A stretch of DNA of 64,000 bases from an uncultured Alphaproteobacteria bacterium (GCA_944392535.1 CALXWY010000001.1:124001-188000), one strand, 5' to 3'; counted from the stretch's first letter, positions 17,701 through 27,463 are shown. Numbers and translations: made by a program. The notes: a model not told the origin generated them from the sequence alone.

Positions 17701-20171
17701 AATTTATCATGACTGCGTACAAAATCGCGCATATATGTTGGGTCAAAATTTATCATTATTTCTGACAGTGAATATGAACGTGTGCCATCAGGGTTAATTC
17801 TTAATTCTACTGGTACTGGTACCGGCGATGTGCCGCGTAAAGTCATATTCAAATCTGCATACATGCGACCATCTGATATTTCCATTTCACCAGTGGCGTC
17901 AGTGTGACGCAATTGTAACTGGATTGGTGTGGTTGTTATAAAGTTTCCGTTCTTGTATTCGCCGATAATGCGCATCTTTTTTATCGCAGATTCGCCACCA
18001 TCAAATGCGTATGACAGTGCATATTCGGCATTAAATGTATTGATTTGATCGGCTGATGCAAAAAAGTCATCAATACCAATCCCAACCAGATATCCGCCAT
18101 CAAATGACAAATCCATGTTGCCGGTCATATTGTATTCCATATCGTGCGCAATATTACCAAATGTGTTCATGTTTATTTCCGCCGTAATCATTGTGTCGCG
18201 TACATTTAATGGCATGTTGCGCGATAATAATAACCCATTTGTAACAAATCTGTTTAATTGGGCGAATATTTCATATTTATTACCGTTTCGTGTAATTGTG
18301 GCCAGCATGTTTCCGCGATTACTGTCTGTTATTGAAAATGTCTGGGCGTCGCGTTTTAGTGCATATACAAAGTTTTTAAATATATTACCGTTGTATATCA
18401 ATGCGTCCGCAGATAATGATACATTTGTGTTAAAATTAAATGGTATTGTAATTGGTGACGCACTTAAAAATGTTAATTCTTCGTAATTATCCAAATATTC
18501 TTGGCTGATAAAAGAATCAAGATTTAATACATCTGTATGCAATGTTATGCGGTTACCGCTGAGTGTGCCATTAAATTCGTGGCCAGCAATGTTTATTTTT
18601 AATCCAGATACTGTATCGTTGTGGTACGTCCCAGATATACTGTATCCGACATTTGCGAATGCACGCATATCAATGTTTGGAAACCAATCTTTGATATTTT
18701 GGCCGGATATGTTGAAATAGTTATCTGATAAACTTAATATCCATCGTTTGGAATGCGGAACAAATTGCATCATGTTATCGTGCCAACGAAAATTACCAAT
18801 AACGTTCTGCATGAATTTGGGAATTTTTAATGTGTCTGGGATTACCCATTCCAGTGTTTTATTATTTGCAAATTTATATGTGGGTGTGATTTTGTCGTTG
18901 TTTATACTGTACGTGCCAGCGATATTTGAAAATTCAAAGTCAATTCTTCCGCGTGGCGCCAGTTTTGAAATTTTTGATATTATGTTGTCAATATTTGGCA
19001 TTGATGAATCAGATTTTACATTGATGTAAAAATTGTCTGGGGTAACAGAAATGGTGCCGTTTAATGTACCGTATGAAAAACGACTGCATTTCCAATCAGA
19101 TGGTGTTCCAGAAAATACGCATGTTACAGGCATTTCATTGTATTTTGTTGTTATTATTACGTCGTGCGCACCGTTGGCGTCAATTGTTCCGCCATTTATT
19201 AACAAGTTGTCGGCCGTAACATTCTGTATCTGTAATTTGTCGCGCGTACCGTTTGCACGAATCTGTAAATGATGAAATTCATGGTTGGCAAATTTCAAGT
19301 TGCCTGTGAAGTCCAAATCAAAAGACGTCATATAGTAAATACGAGACGGTTGGGTCAAGAATGATAAATCATACGTTATATCGTGACCACGCAATTGCAC
19401 AATTTTTGCACCGTTCGGATGTATTTCTATGTTCCCAGTTATACGTGGCATTTTTATATCAGTAAATGTCCATCCACGGTTGCCATCCCACGCAAAATTC
19501 ATTTTTATATTTACAGTTTGTTCTATGCGTGGATATGAAAACCCAAACCATCTGTTAATGTCGTTTGTTTCCATGGCGATTTTGCCACGGGCCGAACCAT
19601 CAGAAAATAACTGGCCCGATACCTGTAATTTATCATTTTGGTTGTGTATAAAGAATTCATCACCATGAAAGTCAACGTCATATTTATGCTGGGGCGTGCG
19701 TATTGTGCCGATTAAATGATTCCCAGACAATGTTGCATCCAGTATATCAAATGTTTTGTCTTTGAATGAAATTGTTGAATTGTGAATATCTATGACATGC
19801 GGTATGTTTTGTGGAATCAGATTACTGATTGTGATTTGTGCATCGTATATACTGATGTCGCCATTTAATTGTGCGCTGTCCAGGTTAAATATACTGGTTA
19901 ACGGGACAGAGAACATCAGTGCGCCAATTTGGCCATTTGGTATATATACATCGTGGGCAACAATTGTTGCGCGCCCTAATAAACTGAAATGTATATCACC
20001 ACGAATTTGTGCCGTAACACCCGTTTGTGTTGCGATTGCCTGTTCCAGGCGCGGGCGCATATTGTTTAATGTTATCATTGGGGGCACCAACACAACGGCA
20101 ATTGCGATTACGCCGATTGCGATAATGCATGACCATAATATTCTGCGCTTGTATCGTGGTTTTAATGACAT
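17697..20171 (-). CDS. AsmA-like inner-membrane-anchored envelope protein
   Basis: An 824-residue protein with one N-terminal membrane helix (about 10-32, RRILWSCIIAIGVIAIAVVL) followed by a long periplasmic beta-rich chain. The segment after the helix, MRPRLEQAIATQTGVTAQIRGDIHFSLLGRATIVAHDVYI, is the AsmA-domain signature. AsmA-family proteins are elongated, groove-like proteins implicated in moving phospholipids between membranes or in outer-membrane protein assembly. The C-terminal part (about 650-800) resembles the AsmA C-terminal domain. It is divergent from uvrB with only 41 bases between the start codons, and convergent with a small unknown gene. Confidence 0.8.
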   Translation of the reverse strand: MSLKPRYKRRILWSCIIAIGVIAIAVVLVPPMITLNNMRPRLEQAIATQTGVTAQIRGDIHFSLLGRATIVAHDVYIPNGQIGALMFSVPLTSIFNLDSAQLNGDISIYDAQITISNLIPQNIPHVIDIHNSTISFKDKTFDILDATLSGNHLIGTIRTPQHKYDVDFHGDEFFIHNQNDKLQVSGQLFSDGSARGKIAMETNDINRWFGFSYPRIEQTVNIKMNFAWDGNRGWTFTDIKMPRITGNIEIHPNGAKIVQLRGHDITYDLSFLTQPSRIYYMTSFDLDFTGNLKFANHEFHHLQIRANGTRDKLQIQNVTADNLLINGGTIDANGAHDVIITTKYNEMPVTCVFSGTPSDWKCSRFSYGTLNGTISVTPDNFYINVKSDSSMPNIDNIISKISKLAPRGRIDFEFSNIAGTYSINNDKITPTYKFANNKTLEWVIPDTLKIPKFMQNVIGNFRWHDNMMQFVPHSKRWILSLSDNYFNISGQNIKDWFPNIDMRAFANVGYSISGTYHNDTVSGLKINIAGHEFNGTLSGNRITLHTDVLNLDSFISQEYLDNYEELTFLSASPITIPFNFNTNVSLSADALIYNGNIFKNFVYALKRDAQTFSITDSNRGNMLATITRNGNKYEIFAQLNRFVTNGLLLSRNMPLNVRDTMITAEINMNTFGNIAHDMEYNMTGNMDLSFDGGYLVGIGIDDFFASADQINTFNAEYALSYAFDGGESAIKKMRIIGEYKNGNFITTTPIQLQLRHTDATGEMEISDGRMYADLNMTLRGTSPVPVPVELRINPDGTRSYSLSEIMINFDPTYMRDFVRSHDKF

Positions 20172-20212
20172 TCCCTTATTCCCTTGTATTTTGATTATAA
20201 TGAATTATATTA

Positions 20213-22207
20213 ATGCTTGTGAATAAAAAAATATTCAATCTTCAAAGTGATTATGCCCCTATGGGGGACCAGCCCCAGGCAATTTCTGAATTGGTGGCGG
20301 GTGTTCGTGATGGACGCCGCAACCAAGTGTTGTTGGGGGTGACGGGTTCGGGCAAGACATTTACAATGGCCAATGTTATCGCAGAACTGGGGCGGCCAGC
20401 GTTGATTATGGCGCCGAATAAAATTCTGGCGGCGCAATTGTATACGGAAATGAAGTCGTTCTTTCCGACAAATCATGTTGAATATTTTGTGTCTTATTAT
20501 GATTATTACCAGCCAGAGGCATATTTACCAACAACAGATACGTATATTGATAAAGATGCATCAATAAATGAACAATTGGATCGCATGCGGCACAGCGCGA
20601 CGCGCGCAATGCTGGAAGAACGTGATGTCGTTGTCGTATCATCTGTGTCATCAATTTATGGTATGGGTTCCCCAGAACAATATTCTGGGATGAAATTAGT
20701 CTTGCGCGTTGGGGATAAAATCAGTATGGCTGATGTAATGCATGCGTTGGTTGATATTCAATACAAGCGCAACGATGTGTCATTTGAACGTGGAAATTTT
20801 CGTGTACGTGGTGATACGCTGGATGTGTTCCCATCGCATTCACAGGACAGGGCATGGAAATTGTCTTTCTGGGGGGATGATGTTGAAGAAATATGGGAAT
20901 TTGATACGCTGACCGGGGCAAAGTTACAAAAAATGGACAGGGTTGCTGTGTATCCAAATACGCACTATGCAACGCCTATGCCGTCTATATTACAGGCAAT
21001 TGGGCAAATTCGTAATGATTTAGATGAACGATTGAAGTATTTTCACGATAACATGAAATATCTGGAAGAACAGCGGTTACGCGAACGTGTGAATTTTGAT
21101 ATTGAAATGATGGAATCAACCGGTACGTGTCGTGGAATTGAAAATTATTCGCGGTATCTGTCTGGACGTGCGCCGGGGCAACCCCCACCAACACTGTTTG
21201 AATATTTACCAAAAGATGCGGTGTTGTTTATTGATGAAAGTCATGTTACCGTGCCCCAGATTTCGGCCATGTCGCGGGGTGATCGGGCACGTAAAGAAAC
21301 ACTGGCACAATATGGTTTTCGGTTGCCGGCCTGTATTGATAACCGGCCGTTAACGTTTGATGAATGGAACGAAATGCGCCCGCAAACAATATTTGTTTCG
21401 GCAACACCGGCCGAATGGGAATTAACACAATCAGGTGGGATTGTTTCTGAACAGGTTATTCGCCCAACAGGTCTGTTGGACCCAGAATGTACAGTTCGGC
21501 CCACAGCGCACCAGGTTGATGATTTGCTGGACGAAGTTAAAAAAATAAATGGTCGCGTTTTGGTTACGACGTTAACAAAAAAAATGGCAGAACAACTGAC
21601 CGATTATTTTGTTGAAAATGGGGTGCGGGCAAAATATCTGCACAGTGATATTGAAACGCTGGAACGTATTGAATTGTTACGTGATTTGCGATTGGGCAAG
21701 TTTGATGTCTTGGTTGGAATTAACCTGTTACGCGAAGGTTTGGATGTACCAGAATGCGAACTGGTCGCGATTATGGATGCCGATAAAGAAGGGTTCTTGC
21801 GTTCCACACGCAGTTTGATTCAGACAATTGGGCGGGCCGCACGTAATGCAAATGGACGGGTTATACTGTATGCCGACACAATCACGGATTCTATGCGGAA
21901 TGCGTTGGATGAAACAGCACGGCGGCGGCAAAAGCAAATGGCATATAATACATCGCATGGCATTGTACCCAAAACTGTTACCAAGGCTGTGTTTGCCGAA
22001 GTTGGTGATAAACAAGAAAAAACAGATAAAAAACATCGTTTCGTTTATACGTCTGATGGCGTGATGGATGCAGATACATTGCGTAAAGAAATAAAAAAGT
22101 TAACCAAGCAGATGCGCGATGCCGCAGAAAACTTGGAATTTGAACGTGCCGCGGATTTGCGTGATGCCATTCATAAAATGGAAGATGATTTATTGTTGTT
22201 GGAGTAA
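20213..22207 (+). CDS. uvrB: UvrABC excision nuclease subunit B
   Basis: The damage-verifying helicase-like subunit of nucleotide-excision repair. Over 664 residues all landmarks are present: Walker A GVTGSGKT (42-49), the beta-hairpin region [13 protein letters not shown], the DEAD-like box DESHV, the QTIGRAARN motif VI, and a C-terminal UVR domain (about 620-660) that binds UvrC. Length is normal. The start ATG at 20213 gives the conserved beginning [15 protein letters not shown]. The tsaE gene begins right after the stop. No LexA-type operator of the GTTC-N7-GTTC kind was seen upstream. Confidence 0.97.
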   Translation: MLVNKKIFNLQSDYAPMGDQPQAISELVAGVRDGRRNQVLLGVTGSGKTFTMANVIAELGRPALIMAPNKILAAQLYTEMKSFFPTNHVEYFVSYYDYYQPEAYLPTTDTYIDKDASINEQLDRMRHSATRAMLEERDVVVVSSVSSIYGMGSPEQYSGMKLVLRVGDKISMADVMHALVDIQYKRNDVSFERGNFRVRGDTLDVFPSHSQDRAWKLSFWGDDVEEIWEFDTLTGAKLQKMDRVAVYPNTHYATPMPSILQAIGQIRNDLDERLKYFHDNMKYLEEQRLRERVNFDIEMMESTGTCRGIENYSRYLSGRAPGQPPPTLFEYLPKDAVLFIDESHVTVPQISAMSRGDRARKETLAQYGFRLPACIDNRPLTFDEWNEMRPQTIFVSATPAEWELTQSGGIVSEQVIRPTGLLDPECTVRPTAHQVDDLLDEVKKINGRVLVTTLTKKMAEQLTDYFVENGVRAKYLHSDIETLERIELLRDLRLGKFDVLVGINLLREGLDVPECELVAIMDADKEGFLRSTRSLIQTIGRAARNANGRVILYADTITDSMRNALDETARRRQKQMAYNTSHGIVPKTVTKAVFAEVGDKQEKTDKKHRFVYTSDGVMDADTLRKEIKKLTKQMRDAAENLEFERAADLRDAIHKMEDDLLLLE

Positions 22208-22213
22208 GTGGTC

Positions 22214-22615
22214 ATGAAATCAAATTATGAATTAAAAAATATTGATGAAACACGTCAATTCGCGCGGGATTTTGCGCATACACTGCGTGCGCCGGTATGT
22301 GTCGCATTACATGGCGATTTAGGTATGGGGAAATCTGAAATCGCACGTACAATAATACAAACGTTGCGTGGCCCGGATACTGTTGTCCCCAGTCCAACGT
22401 TTACAATTGTGCAAAACTATGATGGAATATCGCATTTTGATTTGTATCGTATAAATGATAAATCTGAATTGACAGAAATTGGGTTACCATATGCGTTGCA
22501 AAATGATATTACGTTAATTGAATGGCCGGAAATTGCCACAGATATTTTGCCAGAAAACACAATACATATTTATTTAACTGGTGATGGCGATACGCGTACG
22601 TTGCGCATAGAATAA
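22214..22615 (+). CDS. tsaE: tRNA N6-threonylcarbamoyladenosine biosynthesis ATPase TsaE
   Basis: The ATPase that works with TsaB and TsaD to place t6A at position 37 of ANN-reading tRNAs. The 133 residues show Walker A GDLGMGKS, SPTFTIVQNY and HFDLYRI, all TsaE marks, plus LIEWPE near the end. The ATG at 22214 is preferred; a GTG six bases earlier is possible. It follows uvrB by six bases and is surely co-transcribed with it, an unusual partner. The normal partners tsaB and tsaD are not in the window. Confidence 0.9.
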   Translation: MKSNYELKNIDETRQFARDFAHTLRAPVCVALHGDLGMGKSEIARTIIQTLRGPDTVVPSPTFTIVQNYDGISHFDLYRINDKSELTEIGLPYALQNDITLIEWPEIATDILPENTIHIYLTGDGDTRTLRIE

Positions 22616-22764
22616 ATTTTTTAGGAAACTGTACCTGTTGCATGTGTGTACATTCTGGGATAATAATACATGTGTCGTGAAAGCGATGCAAGCATTGCTG
22701 TAATGGTGTTTCTAAGCCCACGAACTCACATCCCTATGGATTTATCCATAAAAGTAATGTTTGC
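22616..22764. other. Structured intergenic stretch, possible small RNA
   Basis: Between tsaE and the terminator of ftsA-rpe lie about 150 non-coding bases with more pairing than expected: TTAG-AAAC pairs with GTTTCTAA, ACC with GGT, TTGCAT with ATGCAA, CATGTGT with ATACATG, giving a rod with bulges, followed by ATGGAT-TT-ATCCAT. A promoter-like TTGCAT, about 16 bases, ATAATA lies inside (22638-22665), which could start a shorter RNA ending at the hairpin 22773-22792. I could not match it to 6S RNA, SRP RNA or tmRNA. The strand is uncertain. Confidence 0.3.
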
Positions 22765-22800
22765 AATAAACAGCCTGTGCCACGGCACAGGCGTTTATTA
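22765..22800. terminator. Bidirectional terminator between tsaE and ftsA-rpe
   Basis: GCCTGTGCC and GGCACAGGC pair over nine bases and are flanked by AATAAAC and GTTTATT, which extend the stem. Minus-strand transcripts from ftsA-rpe run into it directly after the stop codon. Confidence 0.7.
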
Positions 22801-24573
22801 TTGATTTTTTTGCAACAGGCTTTGTACCGCCAATGGAAAATCTGGACTGTGCGATAAATAAGAACCACTGACCAATAAATCTGCACCAGCCGCCCAGCAT
22901 TGTTGTGCCGTTTTTGGATTTATGCCACCGTCAACAGATATTATATATTTCAAATTATGTTTTTTGCGTGTTGCGGCCAATATTTTTATTTTGTTTAAGC
23001 AAGTGGAATCAAATTCTTGACCGGCCGCACCAGGGGTTACCGCCATTATCATTACTTCATCTATATCCCGTAACACAGGTCGTAATATTGCCGGTGACGA
23101 TTCAGGGTTTAATGCAATGCCGACGCGTCGCGATGCGGCGTGCACTGTTTTTATCGCATCACGCAGGCCGGATGTGTTTGTTGATAATATTACGGTGTCG
23201 GCACCCGCGGCAACCGCATCTGATGCCCATACGTTTGGGCTTTCTGTCATAAGGTGTACGTGCAAGTGCGCGTTTGTGCGACTGCGTATCTGTTTTAATT
23301 CGGCGATGCTGCCCGCGATTCTGTCAACATAAAATCCGTCCATTATGTCAACGTGTATCATTGATATACCGCCGGCGTTAAATAATGAATATGTTTCGGG
23401 ACGTGTCATATCAAAACACAGTGTACTGGGCATTATCGGAATAAAACGTGTACGCTTTTTACGACGTGGGCGAAACACCGATACAGTGCGCGAAATAATG
23501 CCGTGTATACGATTGCGGCGCGCAATATATGCATCGCGATGCTTTTGCTCTTTATCCCATATGTATGTTGACAGTGCACGAATGTTCGCATCAGAACGAA
23601 TGTTTTGTACCGGGATATTAAATATATTTTCAATGAATTCATCAATACTGGTTATTTCAGAACCACCCCCAGATATAAAAATTTGCTTTATGGCATATTT
23701 CTGTAAAACGTCAGTTGCGATGTCTTTTATTCGCTGGCATATTTCCAGCATGTACGGCATAATCACATCGTTTACGTCGGCGCGCGAAAATTCGTATTCT
23801 GTGTCCGCCGGGGTGAAACGATCCATTTCTTTGGGTATCAAGTCAGCAACATTACGCTTTATCCGTTCTGCATCATCAAAACTGATATTCAATTTTTCTG
23901 AAATTTCATTTGTTATTGTTGTGCCACCAATGTTTATCTTGGTATACAGTACCGGACCACGGTCAATCCATATTGATACAGACGTATACTGGGCGCCAAA
24001 ATCAATAAACATACACGCCATTTTTTGTTGGCGAAAAACAATGTTTTGCAAATACATTGAATCATAAAATCCAATCGGTTGAATGTGTGCATGACGCAGG
24101 TCTGATAAAATATGATTCATCGTTTCGTGCGGATAAAAAATGGCACCGAATACAGATATCAGTTGTCTGTCTGTATGACCAATCGGGGTAAACATGTCAC
24201 GCGCTGTTGGGGTGTCGTATCGCATTGGAATTACATGCATGGGATAGTAATCTTCTGGGGCCGAAATTTGCGAAATTTGATTGCGAATGTCAGTCGTACT
24301 GATTTTGTGTTCGCCACGCCATACAGTGTTTTTTGCGGTTACAGATAATTTTATATTGCCAAAATTTCCGGTAATATATGCATCGTCAAAATGTGTGCCA
24401 ATTTGACGTTCCAATTCATCCGTCACAGAATTTAATGCAAACACCGTATCGTAATTATCAACAGAATATACCGCCGATTTTGCAATGCGTCCATTGCGTA
24501 CACGGTGGGCAATACCGCGTATACCGCTGGTACCAATATCCAAGCATAAAAAAGACGAATCCAATAAATTCAT
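22798..24573 (-). CDS. FtsA - ribulose-phosphate 3-epimerase fusion protein
   Basis: A 591-residue protein with two unrelated parts. Residues 1 to about 350 are the actin-like division protein FtsA (LCLDIGTSGIRGIAH near 10-24, FIDFGAQYTSVSI, FISGGGSEITSIDEFI), which ties FtsZ to the membrane. Residues 378-591 are a full-length ribulose-5-phosphate 3-epimerase: IMPSTLCFDM, HVDIMDG, VHLM, VTPGAAGQ and SVDGGI. The four metal ligands of the family (H407, D409, H440, D548) are all present, so the epimerase should be active. The basic amphipathic stretch normally at the very end of FtsA (IHGIISRTVSVFRPRRKK, about 353-371) is now internal. ftsQ lies nine bases upstream; ftsZ does not follow. Confidence 0.9.
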   Translation of the reverse strand: MNLLDSSFLCLDIGTSGIRGIAHRVRNGRIAKSAVYSVDNYDTVFALNSVTDELERQIGTHFDDAYITGNFGNIKLSVTAKNTVWRGEHKISTTDIRNQISQISAPEDYYPMHVIPMRYDTPTARDMFTPIGHTDRQLISVFGAIFYPHETMNHILSDLRHAHIQPIGFYDSMYLQNIVFRQQKMACMFIDFGAQYTSVSIWIDRGPVLYTKINIGGTTITNEISEKLNISFDDAERIKRNVADLIPKEMDRFTPADTEYEFSRADVNDVIMPYMLEICQRIKDIATDVLQKYAIKQIFISGGGSEITSIDEFIENIFNIPVQNIRSDANIRALSTYIWDKEQKHRDAYIARRNRIHGIISRTVSVFRPRRKKRTRFIPIMPSTLCFDMTRPETYSLFNAGGISMIHVDIMDGFYVDRIAGSIAELKQIRSRTNAHLHVHLMTESPNVWASDAVAAGADTVILSTNTSGLRDAIKTVHAASRRVGIALNPESSPAILRPVLRDIDEVMIMAVTPGAAGQEFDSTCLNKIKILAATRKKHNLKYIISVDGGINPKTAQQCWAAGADLLVSGSYLSHSPDFPLAVQSLLQKNQ

Positions 24574-24582
24574 TATCGTTGT

Positions 24583-25263
24583 TTATTTTATTAAAATTCG
24601 TGCATCGTCACGCATATCAATAAAATTCAGTTTCTTGGATAAAATGCCGTGGTTTTTATTTATTACCCCCAAAGATGCAATTGCGGATGCGGCGTCGTGT
24701 TCCGGCAACATTATTGTTATTCCATCATTCGTAACCATATTCCAGCGACGATTTTCAATCCATTCCATATAGTTTATGTTATTTGCCATATTTTGTGCGG
24801 ATTCTGTTATCCCAGATATATCATTTGGCAATGTGCCACGAAATGTAACCAGTTCGTTTGTGCGGGTTTCAGATGGCTTGTTTATAATTGTACCATCGGA
24901 TGACAAGGGGTAATAGTATGTGCCGTCCGTCCATTGGGCAATTGCGCGATAAAAATCAACCTTTACCGACAAATTGCCATCAGGTCGGCGATGCACCGCG
25001 GATTGACGAACCCCAGGTACAGATGCAACGCGTGAATTTATATTTGCCAAATTTGCGCTGTATGCGCGTGTCCCAGGGGCAACCGCAACCGCCGCCGCAA
25101 TCGCATCCAGGTTTTTGTTTGCCGAATCTGTTGTTATTGATATTGTTCGTATGTATGACAGTGCACTGCGCCCCGTACATATCCAGATTACGCGGGTTGC
25201 AAAATATATGGCTAAAACAATAGCGATAATAAAATACAGCCAAAACCATATATTTCTTTTCAT
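24583..25263 (-). CDS. ftsQ: Cell division protein FtsQ
   Basis: A 226-residue bitopic membrane protein: short cytoplasmic start, one membrane helix (about 5-25), then a periplasmic POTRA-like domain (about 35-105, RTISITTDSANKNLDAI...VASVPGVRQSAVHRRPDGNLSVKV) and the FtsQ domain. The pattern VPGVxxAxVxRxxPxxLxVxV is the usual FtsQ mark. FtsQ links the FtsBL complex to the division ring. It lies nine bases before ftsA-rpe on the same strand, the normal ftsQ-ftsA order, which confirms both calls. At 226 residues it is slightly short. A -10-like TATAAT lies just upstream of its start. Confidence 0.85.
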   Translation of the reverse strand: MKRNIWFWLYFIIAIVLAIYFATRVIWICTGRSALSYIRTISITTDSANKNLDAIAAAVAVAPGTRAYSANLANINSRVASVPGVRQSAVHRRPDGNLSVKVDFYRAIAQWTDGTYYYPLSSDGTIINKPSETRTNELVTFRGTLPNDISGITESAQNMANNINYMEWIENRRWNMVTNDGITIMLPEHDAASAIASLGVINKNHGILSKKLNFIDMRDDARILIK

Positions 25264-25317
25264 GCGTACAATTATATCATAAAAACATTTGTTTTGAAAG
25301 ATTGTCAGAATGTTTTT

Positions 25318-25698
25318 TTAACTGGCACGTAATAAATATCCGCGACCAAACATGCAACGGCGGTACGCCCCAACAGACTTTGACGTTGTATTACGTGGCA
25401 CAGACAATAATGCACGTTGGCCCACGTCGCGATATTCGTTTGATTGGAATGTTACCCATAACCCGTCCCAGTCGGGCATAATACTGCTCTGGTTCGGGGA
25501 AAGCAGTTTTGAAATTCGTGAACGTGGCATATATGATGGCCGGTCAATGCCCAGGCACGCCTTGTGATCACGGACAAACTGTTCCATGGTTACAGATTCA
25601 TTTTCCCAATTCAGTATTGTTGCATCGTCCAAACTGCCCCGATTTACGGATGCGCATGCAGTCAGTGCCAGCAGTAATACGATGAATTTTATTCTCAT
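25318..25698 (-). CDS. Small lipoprotein, unknown
   Basis: A 126-residue protein with a lipoprotein signal: hydrophobic 5-13 and lipobox LTAC with Cys15. It is therefore lipid-modified and, with no Asp at +2 (Ala follows), probably sorted to the outer membrane by the Lol system whose inner-membrane parts are encoded nearby. The mature part has two further cysteines (near 48 and 116) that may form a disulfide. I do not recognise the family. It lies 54 bases upstream of ftsQ on the same strand and is divergent from the next operon. Confidence 0.65.
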   Translation of the reverse strand: MRIKFIVLLLALTACASVNRGSLDDATILNWENESVTMEQFVRDHKACLGIDRPSYMPRSRISKLLSPNQSSIMPDWDGLWVTFQSNEYRDVGQRALLSVPRNTTSKSVGAYRRCMFGRGYLLRAS

Positions 25699-25775
25699 GT
25701 TTTGTATTATAATTTAATTGCCTTGTGGGGGCAATAGTTTTTATAATATGATATAATGGAATATAGGATGGGGAT

Positions 25776-26102
25776 ATGGCAATAACCGTTCAGAATTTTA
25801 TAAAACTGGCAAATCTGTATAACCAGATGACAATGGTTATGTCGGCAATCTGTGTGCAAAAGGGCGGAATTGCAATTGAAAACTATGTCGGACGCTTTTT
25901 TATGGCTGATGTTTTAGAATATATTTCTGAATACGGTCGCAGATTGTTGGACGATAAAAAAATGACTGTGCCCGCAGATGTTGCAAATGTTATACAAAAA
26001 TTTCAATCGCAATATGAAATGGTGAAAGATTTAACAACCCCAACCCAAAAACCGTTGTATGAAATGACACTGGAAGAATTTGAACGGGTTATGAATATTT
26101 GA
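25776..26102 (+). CDS. Unknown small helical protein
   Basis: A 108-residue soluble helical protein with no signal peptide. GGATGGGG stands just before the ATG as a ribosome site. I do not recognise it. It begins a run of genes in the same direction and close spacing: unknown, secretin-like lipoprotein, lolC, lolD and three envelope proteins. A TATAAT-rich region upstream (about 25740-25760) probably holds the operon promoter. No membrane segment or metal motif is visible. Confidence 0.6.
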   Translation: MAITVQNFIKLANLYNQMTMVMSAICVQKGGIAIENYVGRFFMADVLEYISEYGRRLLDDKKMTVPADVANVIQKFQSQYEMVKDLTTPTQKPLYEMTLEEFERVMNI

Positions 26103-26122
26103 ATTAATGGCAAGGTGACAAT

Positions 26123-27463
26123 ATGAATGCAGTAAAACGTACGCTTTGTGGAATATTTGCAGCAGGGATGTTGGTGCTGGGGGGCGCCTGTACGCGACAA
26201 TCACAGAACCAGGTGCCGCAATATGATACCATCAATGTTGTTGAGAATTTTGTGATTGATGAAAATTCTGTGCCGATTTTTCCAAAAAAGGCCGCATTGA
26301 CAACCGATACGGCCCAGCGATTTTCGTTGGATTTGCCCAAAAGATGTACTGTGAATTGGGATAACCAGACAATTGTTTCGGTCGTTCCCGAAGAACCCAT
26401 AGAAATGGTGCGTTTGGGGTTGGGGGATCCGTTGCCTGATTTGTTGGTGTCTGATTATGAATTTCGTGAATTAACGGTCAAAGAAGCCTTGGATAAATTA
26501 CTGGTCGGGACAGACATTTCTGTCATAGAAGATGAAGATTTAACAGAAACAATTTCGGGTTCTGTGTCGTCTGGGAATTTGACTGATACGGTTGAACTGA
26601 TGGCCAAAATGGGGCGGGTGTATTATTCGTATGATGCAGTTAACGCAGAAATTCACTTAAATCATCGGGCGAAATGGATGATAAAAATGCCGCGTGATGA
26701 AAATATAATTATGGCACTGTTGGATGCAATGCACGGGGCGGATATGCGGAATTTGTTGGTTGATTGGCAAGACAAGACAATGGTATTTGAAGGTAATTAT
26801 CAAACAGAACGCGAAGTGGCCAAGATCATTTCAGATATTGCGTCAAAGAAATATATGTTGGCGTGGGATATTGATGTATATCGTGTCTATCCACGTACAG
26901 ATAATCCGATTATATGGATGAATTTATTGCCGGCGTTCGGGGATAATAACATAAAAATGTCTATACCAGGCGTGGTTGGACGTGCACTGGTGGTCAGTCC
27001 GGAAATAAATACAAAAACACTGCAAGAATTTTTATCGCAACAGGCAAATGTTGTTCTGATATCCCAGGGACAGTTTGTTATTCCAAATGGGTGGCAGTCG
27101 CGATTTGATATTGGGCAATGCAGCAAAGAAGAACGTTTGGAAACAGATTTGATAATTGGGGCCACGGGTGTGTATGGCGATTTTGGGGGCAAGGACAAGA
27201 TTGATGCAAAAATTGTTTTGCGTACCAGTAACGGTGAATTAACATCATTTAATATTCCGTCTGATGTTGGCGATAACTATGTGATTATTGGTATTCCAAC
27301 ACATTCGTTTGTTACAACGCCGGAAACGTTAATCAGCCCATTCGCAGAACTGGTGGTGTTTATGTCGCCACGCATCATTTCTATTGTTGATGCAGATACG
27401 GCGCCAGATGGTGGGGCGCAGCCATTGGTTGGTGATGCGTTACGGGATTTTTTAAGTAAATAA
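26123..27463 (+). CDS. PilN/secretin-like outer-membrane lipoprotein
   Basis: A 446-residue lipoprotein (signal 1-22, lipobox GGAC with Cys23). The middle looks like the N-domains of secretins: LTVKEALDKLLVGTDISV near 115-132 resembles a secretin/TonB short N-terminal domain, and MLAWDIDVYRVYP near 252-264 resembles the start of the secretin core. The end (LVVFMSPRIISI) recalls the VxVxxRPRLV closing strand of secretins. This suggests a PilN-type pilus secretin, the outer-membrane partner for the PilP/PilQ/PilR-like genes at the left edge. The core is short and divergent, so a non-channel relative is possible. Confidence 0.5.
   Translation: MNAVKRTLCGIFAAGMLVLGGACTRQSQNQVPQYDTINVVENFVIDENSVPIFPKKAALTTDTAQRFSLDLPKRCTVNWDNQTIVSVVPEEPIEMVRLGLGDPLPDLLVSDYEFRELTVKEALDKLLVGTDISVIEDEDLTETISGSVSSGNLTDTVELMAKMGRVYYSYDAVNAEIHLNHRAKWMIKMPRDENIIMALLDAMHGADMRNLLVDWQDKTMVFEGNYQTEREVAKIISDIASKKYMLAWDIDVYRVYPRTDNPIIWMNLLPAFGDNNIKMSIPGVVGRALVVSPEINTKTLQEFLSQQANVVLISQGQFVIPNGWQSRFDIGQCSKEERLETDLIIGATGVYGDFGGKDKIDAKIVLRTSNGELTSFNIPSDVGDNYVIIGIPTHSFVTTPETLISPFAELVVFMSPRIISIVDADTAPDGGAQPLVGDALRDFLSK

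Noticed and set aside
22616-22797. 6S RNA, SRP RNA or tmRNA in the tsaE downstream gap
   Set aside because: The conserved 6S bubble, the SRP GGAA/AGCA loop and the tmRNA coding or acceptor pieces could not be found; only generic pairing supports an RNA.
23345-24067. A 240-residue plus-strand frame opposite ftsA-rpe
   Set aside because: It lies wholly antisense to a strongly recognised gene, has no ribosome site and a composition that mirrors the opposite strand.
22798-24573. A missed stop codon or frameshift between separate ftsA and rpe genes
   Set aside because: The linker reads smoothly as a basic helix into the Rpe start in one frame, with no stop codon, ribosome site or alternative ATG at the junction; raw reads would still be a useful control.
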